In this document: positions 23,601-36,291 of the stretch, one piece after another
Numbering within the stretch: the first letter of the stretch is position 1
How the letters are laid out: each line of letters begins with the position of its first letter
DNA from: Morchella semilibera
Lineage: Eukaryota; Ascomycota; Pezizomycetes; Pezizales; Morchellaceae
Assembly: GCA_009192285.1 (NCBI GenBank)
Contig: WBVU01000009.1
Location: 434,001 to 498,000, forward strand
Length of the DNA: 64,000 nucleotides
Reading direction: 5' to 3'
The notes under the pieces: model-generated
What the model was told of the DNA's origin: nothing
Database searches by the model: none
The model's input: the letters and a program-made list of their open reading frames with translations, nothing else
Made by a program: the position numbers and the translations under genes

Positions 23601-25129
23601 GCACCGGGCTACATCTGTTCGCCAGTTGACCGCTGTGAAAGTGAGCCGGCCCCAGAGCTTGGGTATGTCTGTCAGCCGTCGGAGTGTGTGGAGGCACCAC
23701 CGATTTGTCCGGTAGCTGATTGGGGTGAACCAATTTATTCCAATGAGATTGGAGTGTGGCCACTTCAACTGCCATACTATCCTCTTGACCCGACTCTCTT
23801 CGGTCTGACAGATGCGATTTTCGTGATTGAGGATACGGGATATATGAAGAGGTCTGTTGGAAGTCTGATGAGTGTGGAATTTGATTTGGAGAAGAGACAA
23901 ACGGATTCGGATACGACGCAATACGCTCCTTGCTACGATGACTGCGGTATGTAACCCCATGATTTTGAAGTAAACAGACTAATTAGTTTCTCCAGGTAAT
24001 GCATACCAAGATGCTCAGTCGGCTGGCAAAACAGCAAAGCTTTGCGATCCCACTGGCGCCTTTATGCAATCGCTCGCAAAATGCTCAGAGTGTTTTACCT
24101 TCCACGCCACAAACAAGGAGACTGCGCAGAGTGCATATGCGGTGTCAATGGCCGATCTTGAGCAGTACACTAATTTCTGTAACGAGAACTATCCTGTGTC
24201 TAGTAGCACTAGTACCACTACTTCGGCAATATCTTCGAGTACCGCGGGGGCAGTTTTCACCCCTCTCCCGCAGGTGACTGGTAGTGAGTCTAGTTCAACT
24301 GTAGGTTTCTCCGTAGCACAAGAGCCCCCGCGTATTTGATACTAATTTCTTGGGATGTAGACAACGAGCAGCAGTAGTACCGCTTCTTCAACTAGGAGTT
24401 CTAGTACGATATCCTCTTCCTCTTCCTCGAGAACCACGAGTAGCAGCTCTTCTACCAGTGCTCCTACTTCTACCAGTAGTCCTACTTCTACCAGTACTCC
24501 TACTTCTACCATTTCTCCGTCCTCCTCATCAAGAACCACGAGTAGTAGCTCTACTGTTTCTGTTTCTTCGCCTGGTACAAGCGCTCTTGCATCTTTGTCC
24601 GCCACTTCTTCTACTACGAGTAGTAGCAGTAGTAGCAGTACAAGACTGTCATTCTCTACAGTAGCGTTGGCCTCTAGTTCATCTCAGGTCACCTCTACTA
24701 TAGAGGCTGTTACATCCAGTCTGTTTTCCCTCATCTGAAGACATTGGAAAATTTTGTCCCCATGCTCTTTAGGTGGAGATAATATTTTTCAGTTTGAGCA
24801 ATAAGCTGACTTGATGTGATTCAGGTCCTTCCTCATCCTCATCTTCGTCTACTTCTGCGGTACCAGCGGTTGTATTAAGTCCATCGACTACAGCTAGCTC
24901 ATCTGCCACTACCACTACCAATTCAAATGATTCCGTAATCTCTAGTTTCGTAAGTCACATATTTACAGTACTAATGGAAAGTTGCTAACAATCTTAGACT
25001 ACACCAACCGCAAATGCAACTTTAACTGGTCCTGTGCTTGCCTCTACCAATAACTCTAGTGGAACATTGCTTAATATGGGCGGTTTGGCGTTTTTGTTGT
25101 TTGTGACTTTGGCTTTCCTTAATATGTGA
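20658..25129 (+). CDS. Thr/Ser-rich GPI-type cell-wall adhesin with internal repeats
   Basis: Five exons: 20658-23946, 23996-24273, 24361-24718, 24825-24949 and 24998-25129. Phases agree, giving about 1393 residues. I chose the ATG at 20658 because MVWGRIGSRLVAAAALALLY is a compact signal peptide; an in-frame ATG at 20634 would add eight residues. The first exon is almost wholly Thr/Val/Ser, with repeated LPGTT, SYPVTTS and ITIDRPVTTTER blocks, a 119-codon tandem duplication and a TTTATD minisatellite. A Cys-rich globular part follows (residues about 970-1200; PGYICSPVDRC, CDPTGAF, AKCSECF). It spans the first intron. Then comes a long Ser/Thr linker and a C-terminus with NNSSG before a hydrophobic tail (GGLAFLLFVTLAFL), as in GPI-anchored proteins. 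It probably sits in the cell wall and mediates adhesion; heavy O-glycosylation is expected. Long ORFs on the opposite strand are shadows of the ACN-rich sequence. Confidence 0.85.
22062..22775 (+). repeat. 357-bp in-frame tandem duplication inside the adhesin
   Basis: The unit starting at 22062 (GTCACTACAACCGAAAGGAT) begins again at 22419, exactly 357 bases (119 codons) later, and runs to about 22775. The copies differ at only scattered positions. Each unit encodes ERITTTTP...TVTESYTSF, SETTYWSSTTLFSTATTTLP, SYPVTTSVLVT, three TRTDT-type repeats and RDVLVTIDRPVT. Older, diverged versions of the same module lie upstream (about 21640-22060). Confidence 0.9.
23062..23275 (+). repeat. 18-bp minisatellite encoding TTTATD repeats
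   Basis: The unit ACAACTACGGCTACTGAT is repeated about seven times almost perfectly from 23062 to about 23185. It then continues as degenerate units (ACCACAGCCACTGAT and similar) to about 23275. The period is a multiple of three, so copy-number change would keep the adhesin frame open. Confidence 0.88.
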
Positions 25130-28100
25130 TGTGAAGTTTTTGGTTCTCTCTTTTTTTGCCCTCCTTTTTTCTTGGTTATGTTTATGGATACCTTAATGAC
25201 TTATTACTGAATTGTCACGCTCACGCTCCTTTACGAAAGTTTTATGATGGTTGGATTTTGGTTGGATTTTGGATGGAAATTGAGGGAAAGGGGTCGGGAA
25301 ATATGAGACATGGTTTTTTTTATTATGTTGAGTTAAGTAACTACATGTAGTTCGGCGGAGGGGATGCAACTAATGTTAAACCAATTTTTTTTCCCCACGT
25401 GACTTTTAGGTTTTATCTCCCTACTCTATTGTATACAGTGAGGCTAATCATGTGAGTGGAGAAATATCACCACTTTATGAACCATTTTTCGTCGGTACAT
25501 AATGTTTGCGCCACCATGGGGTTTATACACTATCCGCACTAAAATTGATATAATAACCAGCCCTTTCTTGCCAGATGCATAAGAATCGCGTCCTACCGCC
25601 ATAGTAGCTAGGTACTACATATATATATACACGTACTAGTACCTTAAGACCTTATGTGATAGTGATACATGTTGGTCCTGAGCTTTCCCTCTCGATAGCA
25701 GATCGATGGTATATACGTATGGCAATCTCTTTCTTTTCCTTCTCACTCTATGCCGCAGACAGGCTATTAATATTACTCCGCTTTTTGACCTGTATCCTGG
25801 CCATAGGACGGAGATTCAGAAAACCAGCCATATTTTGGAGGTTCACCGCTCTTTTGAATTCGTAATTAACAACGACCTTTAAGATTATTTATCTGGGTTG
25901 AGTATGTAGCGTGGGGGTTGCCGATATGTTGGCTGGACATCAACAAGCGTACTGTACATAATTTCTCCTGATGCGCCTAGTGTAGGACATCCAGAGAACC
26001 TGAGCATTTTGGCCTCGGTAAAATACCTAGATTACTTGCAAATTTGGTGCTGGCGCAGATGCAACCCTGGATGTACCGCGCCACCAGCCCCTACCTCTAC
26101 CCAGGGTGGGGGAGATCAGTGTCCTGGTCTTCACTCTCCATGTCTTGGGCCGAGGGGGTGGGGTTGGTTGGTATCCCACGCTTTGCAGTAACGTCAAATC
26201 TACCGGGACCAGGGGGTATGTTCAATCGGTTTAGGTTACTGATTATCCGGCACGAGCCTATGAGCATTAGTACGTGATGGTGTAACTAAAGGACATGACT
26301 TGTCGACGTGAAGGGCGGTCACCGAATGAGCAGAGAAGTGCCCTAATGAGTTTCCCTAGATTTAGCGCCGAAAATATTATCTAAACTGGGAAAGATCGGA
26401 CAATAGTATAACCTAATGTATGAGATAGCCGCACCTATCGACGCCGTGATCCTATTACTGTACATGTGATAAGCTGAAAATATATATTTATCAAAAAAAA
26501 TGGTATTTTTAAAATATACATATAGCGAAGTAATCGGTTCTAGTACTGTCTACACCTCGAACTAGCTCAAAGTTCCGATCGAGTGATATATTATGTTCAA
26601 AGCCACAACGAGTTACATGAATAATGTCCTTGACACATTTACCACTCCATACAAGTAGTCAGAGGTATATAAATGTATAAATGGATGTAACCATTCGGTC
26701 TCCGGAACTATAAGGGGAATCAATTCATTATGCGATAGTCAGTGACTGAATTCGTATAACACGGGGCTCGTTAGCAAACACATGTATGAAAAGGGTTCAG
26801 AATGGTCTGCTTTGGTAAGTAGATTTTTTCTTAAGTGGAGTGCTTTTTTGGTGCACTTGACGTAAAATAACACAATCAACATGAAACGGTCCGAAGAGTA
26901 GTACAACTCCTTGACATATAGTACAAACAACGTTAGTCTCGGTTTCTTCAATCTCTCACTTGAACTGAAGCTTAGTATCATCTGTAACACCTTGGTCGAT
27001 TTAACTCTAAATTTATATACATTTTAATGAAAATCTCCCCTGAATTCCTCGTTACAGATGCTATAATCAACATGCGGGCATAATATTTGAGTTTTCCGCG
27101 ATAAATTTAATGATTTAACCTCACTATCTAAGGAGCATGCAGTAAATATGATGAGATCCAATCTAATGCTGAGTTAGCACTTTTGCAGTTGCACGGCTTA
27201 TAGTTGGGCTTCTGACCCTTTCTTGTTCGCTCTGATAGACTCATAAGATCGACGTTAGCCTCCCGAAAAACATGGTTCGATTCATCTCTATCTAGCCTTA
27301 CATAGCTCGTCATTGGGGAAGGCATATTCCCTGTCGATAATATAAGTATGTGTATAGCTATGGTACTGTACGGACAGCTTGCTATTACCGTAGGGTTTGA
27401 ACTACATGTATACCCGGGCATACAAGTAAAATAACCTACAAATTGAACCCCCATAGTGCTTTATTTGCCTGCCCCGAGTAGTACTACTTGCATGTATTGG
27501 TACATGCGCGTGCACTCTGGGTGCTTCCCGACAACCAGGGGGCGGCAAAAGGTAACTCAGCTAACCTTTACGTACGATCCTATCCGCACATGTAAGTAAG
27601 TAAGTAAATATATGCTAAATCTATCTAGAGAGAGATACCAGACGACGAAAACTGAGGTTGGGCGGATAAGTTACTTTGGGATATTCACCGATAGATTCCT
27701 ACAAGACCCTTCCAGAATATGGCTTCAATTACAAGTAACACCAGCTGTTTATTGTGCTCATCCACCAATGGTATTACAAAACTCTCAAGAGGTCCCCCGT
27801 ATCACATTAATTCAGATGATATATTCGATGAAGTAAATTAAAGTACATGTATGTATGTGTGCGTAGTCAATAATTGTATATACTTATATGATCGAGCTAG
27901 TTTTTCTCAATCAAGACGAGCGCGTGTCGTGCCGCTCTTCTGTCCATACTACCCGACCATTATAAAATTCAGAGCCCGGATAGCAGAATTCAAAGATGTC
28001 AAAGATACATACGTACTACTCTTATAATTAGGTAAGATATTTTATGGACGCACTTATTGTAATGGCACTACATGGGACCGAATGCGTTGGGGGCAACTAC

Positions 28101-28687
28101 ACAATAGATCCAATAATATTGATCACAAAATATCACTCATCCTTCTAGACCGAAAAGGACCACTTAACGAGCGGTAGTGACATTACAGTTTCGGCACCGC
28201 ACCACTTTACAACTTTTCGCCCAAGGCAGTCTTACAGCATTAACACAGTCACTACCAAAAGTTAGGTAAAAGGCTGGAGGTAGACGCTCTCACGGGGAGT
28301 ATGGCGACCACGGGGGTGGGGGATTTCTGGTTTATTCCCATCTAAAGGACAGCTAAATTCACAAAAAGAAATTTGAGATATTACATGAAGCCCAAACAAT
28401 CCATCATCTTGAATTATACCAATCTGAAAATCGGTTTTGGTACTTTTCCCATACCCCCGTGGTCGCCATACCCCCGAACTTCCGAGCAAGGCCACATCCC
28501 CTAACCCTCCCAGTCTCGTGCCCACCCTTCTTGTTATTGGCTAATGCCAATACTCCGAGCCTCAATGATCGTCCCGCTGACGTAATGCGCCAAACAATGA
28601 GCTACATTTGTAGTGAAGATCTTCAGCTTCCCCTCAACCCCACTTCCTCCTTTACACCCCCAGACCCTACTACCGATACATTAGGAA
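25130..28687. other. Gene desert (about 3.6 kb)
   Basis: No gene is supported. TACATGTA palindromes occur at about 25336, 27402 and 27842, and a family A hairpin element at 28291-28476. A GGTTCGATTC match near 27288 lacks the rest of a tRNA. The stretch just before the helicase start holds its promoter, but I see no distinctive site. Confidence 0.5.
28291..28476. repeat. Inverted-repeat element, family A, upstream of the helicase gene
   Basis: The left arm at 28291-28320 (GTATGGCGACCACGGGGGTG core) is inverted at 28448-28476 (ATACCCCCGTGGTCGCCATA core), with a loop of about 127 bases. The arms share the ACGGGGGTATGG word with the elements at 1217-1435 and 58507-58715. It lies about 210 bases before the helicase ATG and may sit in its promoter or 5' leader. 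Confidence 0.75.
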
Positions 28688-31600
28688 ATGACAAAGACAA
28701 AGAAGAAGAAGGCCGCCGTAAACACAGCACGGGGTTTCGCTACAACCTCAACCCCATCGAAGATTAAACCTGTCCAGGAAGATCCTGTTCCTAGCAAAGC
28801 ACCCGAGGATGTTGAAGTTCCCGGTGTTCCCAAGCCAGGAAGTGGGGATGCAAATGCGGGCGAGGAAGAGTATACAGTCCCAACTGAAGAAGAGCAAGCC
28901 GATTTTGAATTGCAGTGCTTTGTAGAAAAAAACGGCCTCAAGGTTTATAGAGAGTCGCAATGGATTGTAAAAAAGACAGAAGCAGAAAAACGCACAATCA
29001 GGAACATATGTTTCCCTCTAAAACTTGAAAAAATCCTTAGGTTCAACCTTACGAGATATGCCTCTAGGCAGAAGGTAGAGGAGCTCGAGAACCAGGACGT
29101 TGGGCTAGGAGAGCAGATCTTAAGGCTTGCCAGGGAGGAACAATCACAGCTCTATCCGGAAGAGCCAAAGGCTTCCGCCGGGCGGGGGGAAACTGCACTG
29201 ATGAATGCATGGATATTACACAAGACATTGACTGCCATGGGATTTCGCCCCGGAAGAGTAGAGGAAGGTTTACAGGCCTTGGCAAGGAGGAATAATAGTC
29301 CACTTGATAAGGATAAAGGACTCGACTCAGCAATGGAAGATACCTTAGACTGGCTAGCATTATATTGCGACGAAGACGAGCTTCCGGGATTCTTGGATAC
29401 TACTCCCGGGTCCGGCAATGTTTCTAAGCGAGGATCATCCGGTAAGTTTGCTGCATCTCAAGGTCTTAATGTAAATCCTCTGATATCCTCTAGATGTAAC
29501 GCCAGCAGAAACGCAACCTTCCTCAGGAATTTCTACACCTCGCCAACAAATATCTGATACCCGTCATTTGACAGTTAGAGCCGCCGAAACAAAATTGGAA
29601 AGCAATGATATTCCCATTGTAGCCGAAGGGGCTGGGGGAAATAGTGAGAGCGAGGAAGAGGAGGAAGAGGAGGAAGTGCTCAACCCTGAGCAGCTTATAC
29701 CAGAATATGTTAAGCTACAAACCCAAATCTACGAGCTTGATCCAGCTTCAACTGCCGTTTCAGGCAGCAAAAAGGGAGCGAGAGGGCGAAAAACACCCCA
29801 AGCCCCCAAGGAACTCTCTTCCGAGCAGATAAAAAAGTTGAAGAATCTAAAAAATAAACTTAGAGGCCTTATCCAGGACCCACTTTTTGACCTTAGAAGC
29901 GCAGAGCTCATTTGGGCAGAAGAGAGATTAAGTCTTGAAAAGGAAAACTGGGTAAAGAAGCAGCCGGAAGGCAAATGGGTAGATAAGAATCCCAGTGCTT
30001 CTAAACAGCAAACATCAACATCCCAACAAACCACCGATGAGGAAGTTGAAAGAGTACAATTTCGCACTTCCGGAGACGGCTCTTTTGATGATGACGATCT
30101 AGGTACGGATTTTATTGGTGGTCTTTTCGAACCACCACCTAGAGAAGAAACGACTGCCGGGAGAGACGGGGGAGAGACGGTCAGTATCAGGAATTTTGAA
30201 GATGAAGCTGGCCTTACTGGTAATAGTTTTGGTAAAAATAAATCAAAAGCAAAAGCAGGAGTGGGCTCAATATTAGTGAAAAGCGTACTCGAGGAAGTCT
30301 GTAAGAGTCGGTATGTTTTTGTACGATAATGCTCTAAATCTGATCAGCACATCAAGCTAAATAATATCAGGGATATGGGATCGAGGGTCCGATATGAAGT
30401 GATTCCCGGAACAGCGATATCCATCCGTAGTCGGGTAATCATCAGCTGGTCCTCCATTGCTGCTGCCTCGTCATTTAAACCGACATTGAACTCTGATAAA
30501 CGATCCCCTGTTATTGTGAATTCGCCATCACTGCTCAGTACCGTCTTTTCCATGAGCTCATTTGGGACGCCGACAAAAGAACAAGCGGAGGGGTATATCG
30601 CTACATATTCCTTATTCCAGCTGTGTAGCAAGAAGGAGGAGAAGATATATCTCCGCCTTCCCACCTTATGGCGCGGACTTTGGACCGAATTGGTGGAAGA
30701 GGCACGTTTAGAAAAAGAACACAAGGAGCGGGAAACCCTTAAACTATTAAAGAACTTATTAGATGTTGGTAGTAATGAGTATGTGACCGACGAGTCGAGA
30801 ACTGCTGAGAAGAAGAGAAGGCGGACTCCCGGGGGTGATCCGGGTGGACCGTCTGAAGAGGTTCTGGATACTAACCCCCCAAAACCGGAAAACTCTCATG
30901 AGGCGGATATGATCCGGGAGAGCTGGGAATATAAGAGAAGCACACCCGATTACCTGCGCATGTTGAATGGAAGAAAACAGTTGCCAATGTGGACTTTCAA
31001 AGATGAGGTCTTGGCTGCGATTGATCGCGAACAAGTCGTAATCATTTGCGGTGAGACTGGATGGTAATGCAACCTTATTTCTTTCTCGCCATCTTTGTAC
31101 CTTTCCCACACCTTTTGCATTCCGCAGACTTACTCATATATGGCAATAGTGGAAAGAGCACACAAACTCCGGCTTTTATTCTAGAACACCAGCTTTCTCA
31201 AGGAAAGCCATGTAAAATCTACTGCACCGAAGTGCGATCCTCTACCGTGTATTTGTGGCTTTCGGCTAACAGGAAATAGCCCAGACGAATATCTGCCGTA
31301 TCCCTAGCCCGCCGCGTATCCGAAGAACTTGGGGAGCGCAGGTCAGACCTTGGGGGTAAAAACTCCCTAATTGGATATGCCATCAGATTAGAAAACAATA
31401 TGTACTCCGGGACCAGGCTTATCTACGCAACCACGGTGAGGCATTCCCCCAGGCCCAGTTTACCGAAATACCTTATTCCTGATAGCTAATAAGGACATTA
31501 GGGTATTGTAGTCCGCATGCTTGAGAGATCCCCAGAGCTAGAGGAAATCACCCATATAGTTCTCGACGAGGTACATGAACGCAGCATCGACAGTGATTTC

Positions 31601-33896
31601 CTAATGATTGTCCTGAAAAAGCTATTGGCAAGACGAAAAGACCTTAAGTAAATCCAAATGTCTACTTCCAGTTACCAATCTCTCTAACAGCTTAACCCAG
31701 AGTTATCCTCATGTCCGCCACCGTCGACGCAGAGAAATTTTCCAAATACCTCAATGGTGCCCCCGTGATGAACGTCCCCGGACGTACATTCCCTGTCCAC
31801 ACTCATTATCTCGAGGACGTGATCGAGGTTACCGGTTTCAAAGTCGAAGAAGATTCCCGGAGCTCCCGAGGCCGCAACGACTGGGCAGACGACAACGATG
31901 CCGAAGTTGAAGCCGACAAAGAGGCAGTCACCAGCACTAGTCTGTCTGGTTATTCCAAAGAGACAAAAGCCACACTCTCACGCCTAGACCCACATCAAAT
32001 CCAATACGAACTCATCATGCAGCTCCTCGAGAAGATTGCATTCTCCCCCGTGTACATCAACTACTCCAAAGCCATACTTATATTCCTCCCCGGTATGGGC
32101 GAGATCAGACGGCTCAATGATCTTCTAGTTACGCATCCTATCTTTGGTTTAAACAACCAGGGCGGTGGGTGGCTGGTCTACCAATTACATTCCACCATTG
32201 ACAGTGAGGATCAGGAAGCTGCGTTCTTAGTGCCGCCACCAGGGATGCGGAAGATTGTTCTTGCAACGAACATCGCGGAGACCGGTATCACGATACCAGA
32301 TGTGACGTGCGTCATTGATTCGGGGAAACATAAGGAGATGAGGTTCGATGAAAGGAGACAGTTGAGTAGGTTGATAGAAACGTTCGTGAGTAGGGCTAAT
32401 GCGAAGCAGAGGAGAGGGAGAGCTGGAAGAGTACAGGAAGGGTTGTGCTTTCATATGTTTACCAAGGATCGGCATGATACACGGGTAAATCCAACCCACT
32501 AATTAGGTGGTCCGGAGTATCCGCCTTACTAACTGGACTCCTAATAGATGCTTGAGCAACAATCACCGGAAATGATTAGACTGTCCTTACAGGACCTGGC
32601 ACTCAGGGTGAAGATCTGTAAGCTTGGAGGCATTGAGGAGATTCTTAGTCAGGCACTTGATGCACCTCTGCCTAGGAATATCAAAAGAGCCATTGACTCC
32701 CTGATCGAGGTATTTTTCATAGATAAATCTCTAAAATCGCTGTTCTAACAGAGGATAGGCAAAAGCTTTGACATCAGCTGAAGAGCTCACACCACTTGGC
32801 CGTCAATTAGCAAAACTGCCGCTTGACGTCTACCTGGGGAAGATGGTACTCTTGGGTAGTGTGTATGGCTGCCTCGACGCCGTTACCACCATTGCAGCCA
32901 TATTGTCGTCCAAATCACCGTTTGTCACTCCAATGGGGCACCATAAGGAAGCAGATGCCGTGCGGTTTTCGTTTAGAAGAGGTATGATCGTTTAGGGGAG
33001 TATTCACTGCTCCATAATTAACCCTTCCAGGCGACTCCGACCTCCTTACAGGCTGGAATGCCTACTCCTCCTGGCGCCGCGTCTGTCAAGGAACAAACAT
33101 CAGCGAAGCCGACTTCTGCCGTAGAAACTACCTGAGTAGCCGCACCTTCTCTAACATTGAGGACTTCAAACAGCAACTCATCGTCGCCGTCATCGACGCC
33201 GGCCTCTTCGCCTTGACTCCCGAGGAGCGCATCTACCTCAGCCGCTGCCGCTTCAACGCTGGTACCCACCGCCGCCACTCCTTCTTTATCGCCCCGAACG
33301 CCGTCAACCATAGCAGCGAGAACGACGCTATCGTTAACGCCATCGTCGCTGCTGGATTCTACCCGAAACTCCTACAGAAGGATGGGAAAGGGTGGAAGAA
33401 TGTGGTGAATGGGCAGAGTATCGCGGTGCATCCTAGCTCGGTGAATAAGCATACTCGCAGTGAGTGGTTAGCATTTTATGGGATTATACAATCAAACAGG
33501 TTCGCCTCACCTCCTTCTCCATTACTAGTACAGGGCTTATTTGATCTACCAGGTTCTTCGCCTATGAGACAGGTCATGTCGATGATATCACCGTCGCCCT
33601 TCTCTGCGGCGATGTCGATTTCAAGGTAATTCCTCTCTTACAAGCCCTCAAGCCAGTTGTTTAAACATGCCTAACCTTACAAATAGATGTACTCGGGGGT
33701 TCTCGTGCTCGATGGAAACCGTGTGCGCTTCGCCTTCCAGGACTGGAAGAGTATGATTGCACTAAAGATCTTCCGCGGCCGGCTGCGAGAGATTACGAAC
33801 AGCTCGTTCCAGACACCTGGAAAATCCCTGTCGGAGAGCCAGAGAAGGTGGATGGAAATTTTCTATTTGGTGTATGAGAGGTTGCATGAGTCCTAA
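28688..33896 (+). CDS. DExH-box RNA helicase, DHX29/DHX57-like (RHA family)
   Basis: Twelve exons: 28688-29441, 29494-30310, 30371-31063, 31150-31231, 31280-31435, 31502-31647, 31701-32484, 32548-32709, 32759-32981, 33031-33499, 33553-33625 and 33687-33896. Phases agree throughout, giving 1522 residues. The basic N-terminus (MTKTKKKK...ARGFATTS) is followed by a UBA-like segment (about 171-231) and an acidic linker. Helicase motifs are in order: GETGCGKST (751-759), TEPRR, DEVH (856-859), SAT (about 888-890), FLPGMGEI, LATNIAETGITIPDV and QRRGRAGR (1119-1126). HA2 and OB-fold regions complete the protein. An intron splits the Cys codon of motif I and another falls at TE-PRR; both restore the consensus. 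This family acts in translation initiation and mRNA handling in animals; fungal members are little studied. The start is supported by the family-like basic opening. Cytoplasmic location is inferred. Confidence 0.93.
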
Positions 33897-34073
33897 GATG
33901 AGTGGGTTGCGGAATGGGTTGGGTTGAGGCTAGATTTTCCTTTTGTCTTCTTTTTCCTTGAAATCTGTAGGGCGTGATAGGGTTTAAGGTTGTTCGTAAA
34001 GAGTAGAATGGAATAGACCGGTCAAGAAAGATACGGTAAAATTGATTTGGGCCTTGTTTTTGTGGGAGATACG

Positions 34074-34126
34074 TAGTCTCGTTCCCAGACCCATCGGTAT
34101 TTCTTTTGGTGGTGTTCAATACCGGA
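34074..34126 (+). repeat. Partial copy of inverted-repeat element family C
   Basis: TAGTCTCGTTCCCAGACCC at 34074-34092, then CGGTATTTCTTTTGGTGGT and TTCAATACCGG, matches the reverse complement of the right end of the element at 57814-58088 almost base for base. Only one end is present. Confidence 0.75.
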
Positions 34127-34454
34127 TATAAAAACAACACCAACCACACCAAAATAGGGGATGAGCACAAGACTAGGATATTAGAACGTAAGATGCATAA
34201 TATAAATAACACCAAATATCAACTTCAATTGCCATAGCCTACGGGCTGAATGCATGTATGAAGTATAAATAAATAAGTATCAACTTCAATCATAAACGGT
34301 CACTCGACGGGGCACTCCAGTTAGTTTTTTATGTACCCATACTTAATTATAGCAGTGACACATAACAGGCCGGAAATCACATATACTGGAACTAGGCACT
34401 TCCGGCACTGACAGTACATGCCTTGAGAGCCCGGGATCAGGATTAGCAAGTATG

Positions 34455-34496
34455 TAGTTCCGTTCCCGGACCGATCCGGTATCTTTGTGGTGGTGT
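34455..34496 (+). repeat. Second partial copy of element family C
   Basis: TAGTTCCGTTCCCGGACCGA followed by CCGGTATCTTTGTGGTGGTG is a diverged direct copy of the sequence at 34074-34126, 381 bases downstream and in the same orientation. Confidence 0.6.
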
Positions 34497-34595
34497 GTTT
34501 GATTGTCCCGTCCAACCCGACCCGACCCATCCCCGACCAAACAAGCTCCTGGCCTTTCCTTACCCCATCGCGATCCACTGACCCTACATACATGT

Positions 34596-34944
34596 ACTCA
34601 GGGTGTTGGGGGGTGATGCACGTTTTGGCTTAACGCCTAAATACACCCAAATACCTCAACCCAAAATACTTTCTAGGTGGGAGTCTCGAGTATATATTCC
34701 CTCTACTATTCCCTAGAATGTATCTAGAGATGTCTGGATACTAAAGATTTGCTTTATAGGGAAGAAGTCACGGCAAGGTAGTAAAAATAAGTGGTAGAGG
34801 TCACAGAAAAGAATTAATAACAGACCCTTTTTTTAGTTCCTAGTCACAATAAGAATCTAAACGCTCATATTAACCCGGAAACAACCTGATGTGGCATGTA
34901 ACCATCTGGCTATTGATAAATCATCACTTCCCGACACCCTGAGT
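34596..34944 (+). repeat. Inverted-repeat (MITE-like) element family B, about 349 bp
   Basis: The terminal repeats at 34596-34618 (ACTCAGGGTGTTGGG start) and 34922-34944 (inverted, CCGACACCCTGAGT end) match at 20 of 23 positions. The interior is noncoding and is found again, in opposite orientation, at 56576-56940. Shared landmarks include AACGCCTAAATACACCCAAA, GGGAAGAAGTCAC and ACCTGATGTGGCATGTAACC, or their complements. Confidence 0.85.
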
Positions 34945-35204
34945 GCATGTATCCTCAAGAGCCGAGTCAAATTTGCCTGGCTAACCTATCATTACCCCCA
35001 TCCCCATCCCTGCATCCATGTCTTGGCATGCGGCTGCAAGACAGATAAGCATTAGAGCAGGAGCCGGGGTTTCATGTCATCGTGCAGCCGAAGGAAGCCG
35101 AAGGGACCCTGCTGCATCACCGATTTCCAAGCAGTAGATATAAGTTATAAATACCTTCATCAGCATTATTAACCCCCGTACATTATACTCCTCTGGTATC
35201 AAAG

Positions 35205-35330
35205 GTAAGTACTCACCCATTGCATTATATGGTATTTGTAAATTCACACATGTACGCTCTAGTTGATAAGCTAGATACATACATGTATATAAGCTAGCTA
35301 ACTTATGTTCCTCCTCCCCCGCACCCTCAG
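35205..35330 (+). other. Probable 5'-UTR intron of the flavin-reductase gene
   Basis: A strong donor (AAAG|GTAAGT at 35205), a CTAAC branch-like site at about 35296 and a CCCTCAG acceptor ending at 35330 lie upstream of the ATG at 35440. The region is not coding in any continuing frame, so a leader intron is the simplest reading. Confidence 0.5.
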
Positions 35331-35439
35331 GCACCAAAGACCATTAAACCCAACTCCAATCCTCCATCTCAGCCCTCACTACCAGAGCCCCAAGCCCCAT
35401 CTCCAATTCCTCCGAAACCTCCAAAAGACCTCAACAACA

Positions 35440-36291
35440 ATGGGCTCCCACGGCGACTTCAAGACCATTGAGGCCTCCCGCCCCGACTTCGAAACCGCTG
35501 CATCTGGCTTCCACCACACCAAGGCCCCCAAGCCTGACTGGAAGGTCGGTGACGGCGCCAACGATGCCAGCTGGAAGAGCCACAAGAGCATTGAGATCGA
35601 CCCGTACGGCGAGGGCCGCTCCAGCATCGACAACTACAAACTCCTCATCTCCGGGATCATCCCTCGTCCAGTCAGTCCCCTCCCATAAAGCCCATACTAC
35701 CCCTTCATACTAATGCCTCTCTCACAGATCGGATTCGTCTCGACCACCTCCGTCGACGGAAAACATAATCTTGCCCCTTACTCATACACACAGATCGTCA
35801 ACCACGACCCCCCCATCTTCTGCATCGGAATGTCTGCCGGCCGTGGGGCCAACAAGGACTCCTGCGAGAACCTCCTCACAACCAAGGAGTGCACCATCAA
35901 CATCATCTCCGAGTGGTTCATCGAGGCCGCAAACTACACGGCCATCAACGCGCCGCACGGTGTGTCTGAATGGGACTTCACGGGGCTGACGCAGGTTCCA
36001 TCGAGCAAGGTTACGCCGCCGCGCGTAGCAGAGTCTGCGTTTTCCATCGAGGCGAAGCTGTTACATACGCATGACTGGTTCTCACCCAGCACAGGGAAAA
36101 AGACCGGGACGCTGGTAATCCTCCAGGGTATCAATTTCCATGTGCGCGAGGATGCGCTCAACGAGCAGAAGAACGTCATTGATCCGTCGGTACTGAGGCC
36201 TGTTAGTAGGATGGGGGGTATCACATATGGTAGGACAACGACAGGATATGAGCTCACGAGGCCGGACTATACGCAGGAGAAGGAGAAGTAA
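35440..36291 (+). CDS. Flavin-reductase-like FMN-binding domain protein
   Basis: Two exons, 35440-35670 and 35728-36291, are joined in phase by an intron with donor GTCAGT and acceptor CTCACAG; 264 residues. The ATG at 35440 (ACAACAATGGGC) starts a family-like MGSHGDF opening; an upstream in-frame ATG at 35305 falls in the putative leader intron. Residues about 70-230 form the split-barrel FMN-binding fold of the DIM6/NTAB flavoprotein family: ISGIIPRPIGFVSTTSVDG, NLAPYSYTQIVNHDPPIFCI, ANKDSCENLLTTKECTINI and HGVSEWDFTGL are the usual landmarks. The likely role is NAD(P)H-dependent flavin reduction or use of flavin as cofactor in the cytosol; the substrate is unknown. The gene is more GC-rich than its surroundings, with C-ending codons in the first exon suggesting good expression. 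Confidence 0.9.

Larger units (their letters stand above)
33897..35439. other. Intergenic with inverted-repeat elements
   Basis: This region lies between the helicase stop and the flavin-reductase start. It holds two partial family C copies (34074-34126, 34455-34496), a full family B element (34596-34944), TACATGTA at about 34587 and 35282, and a probable 5'-UTR intron (35205-35330). Confidence 0.65.

Noticed and set aside
27280-27300. GGTTCGATTC as a Pol III B-box
   Set aside because: No A-box upstream and no paired stems.
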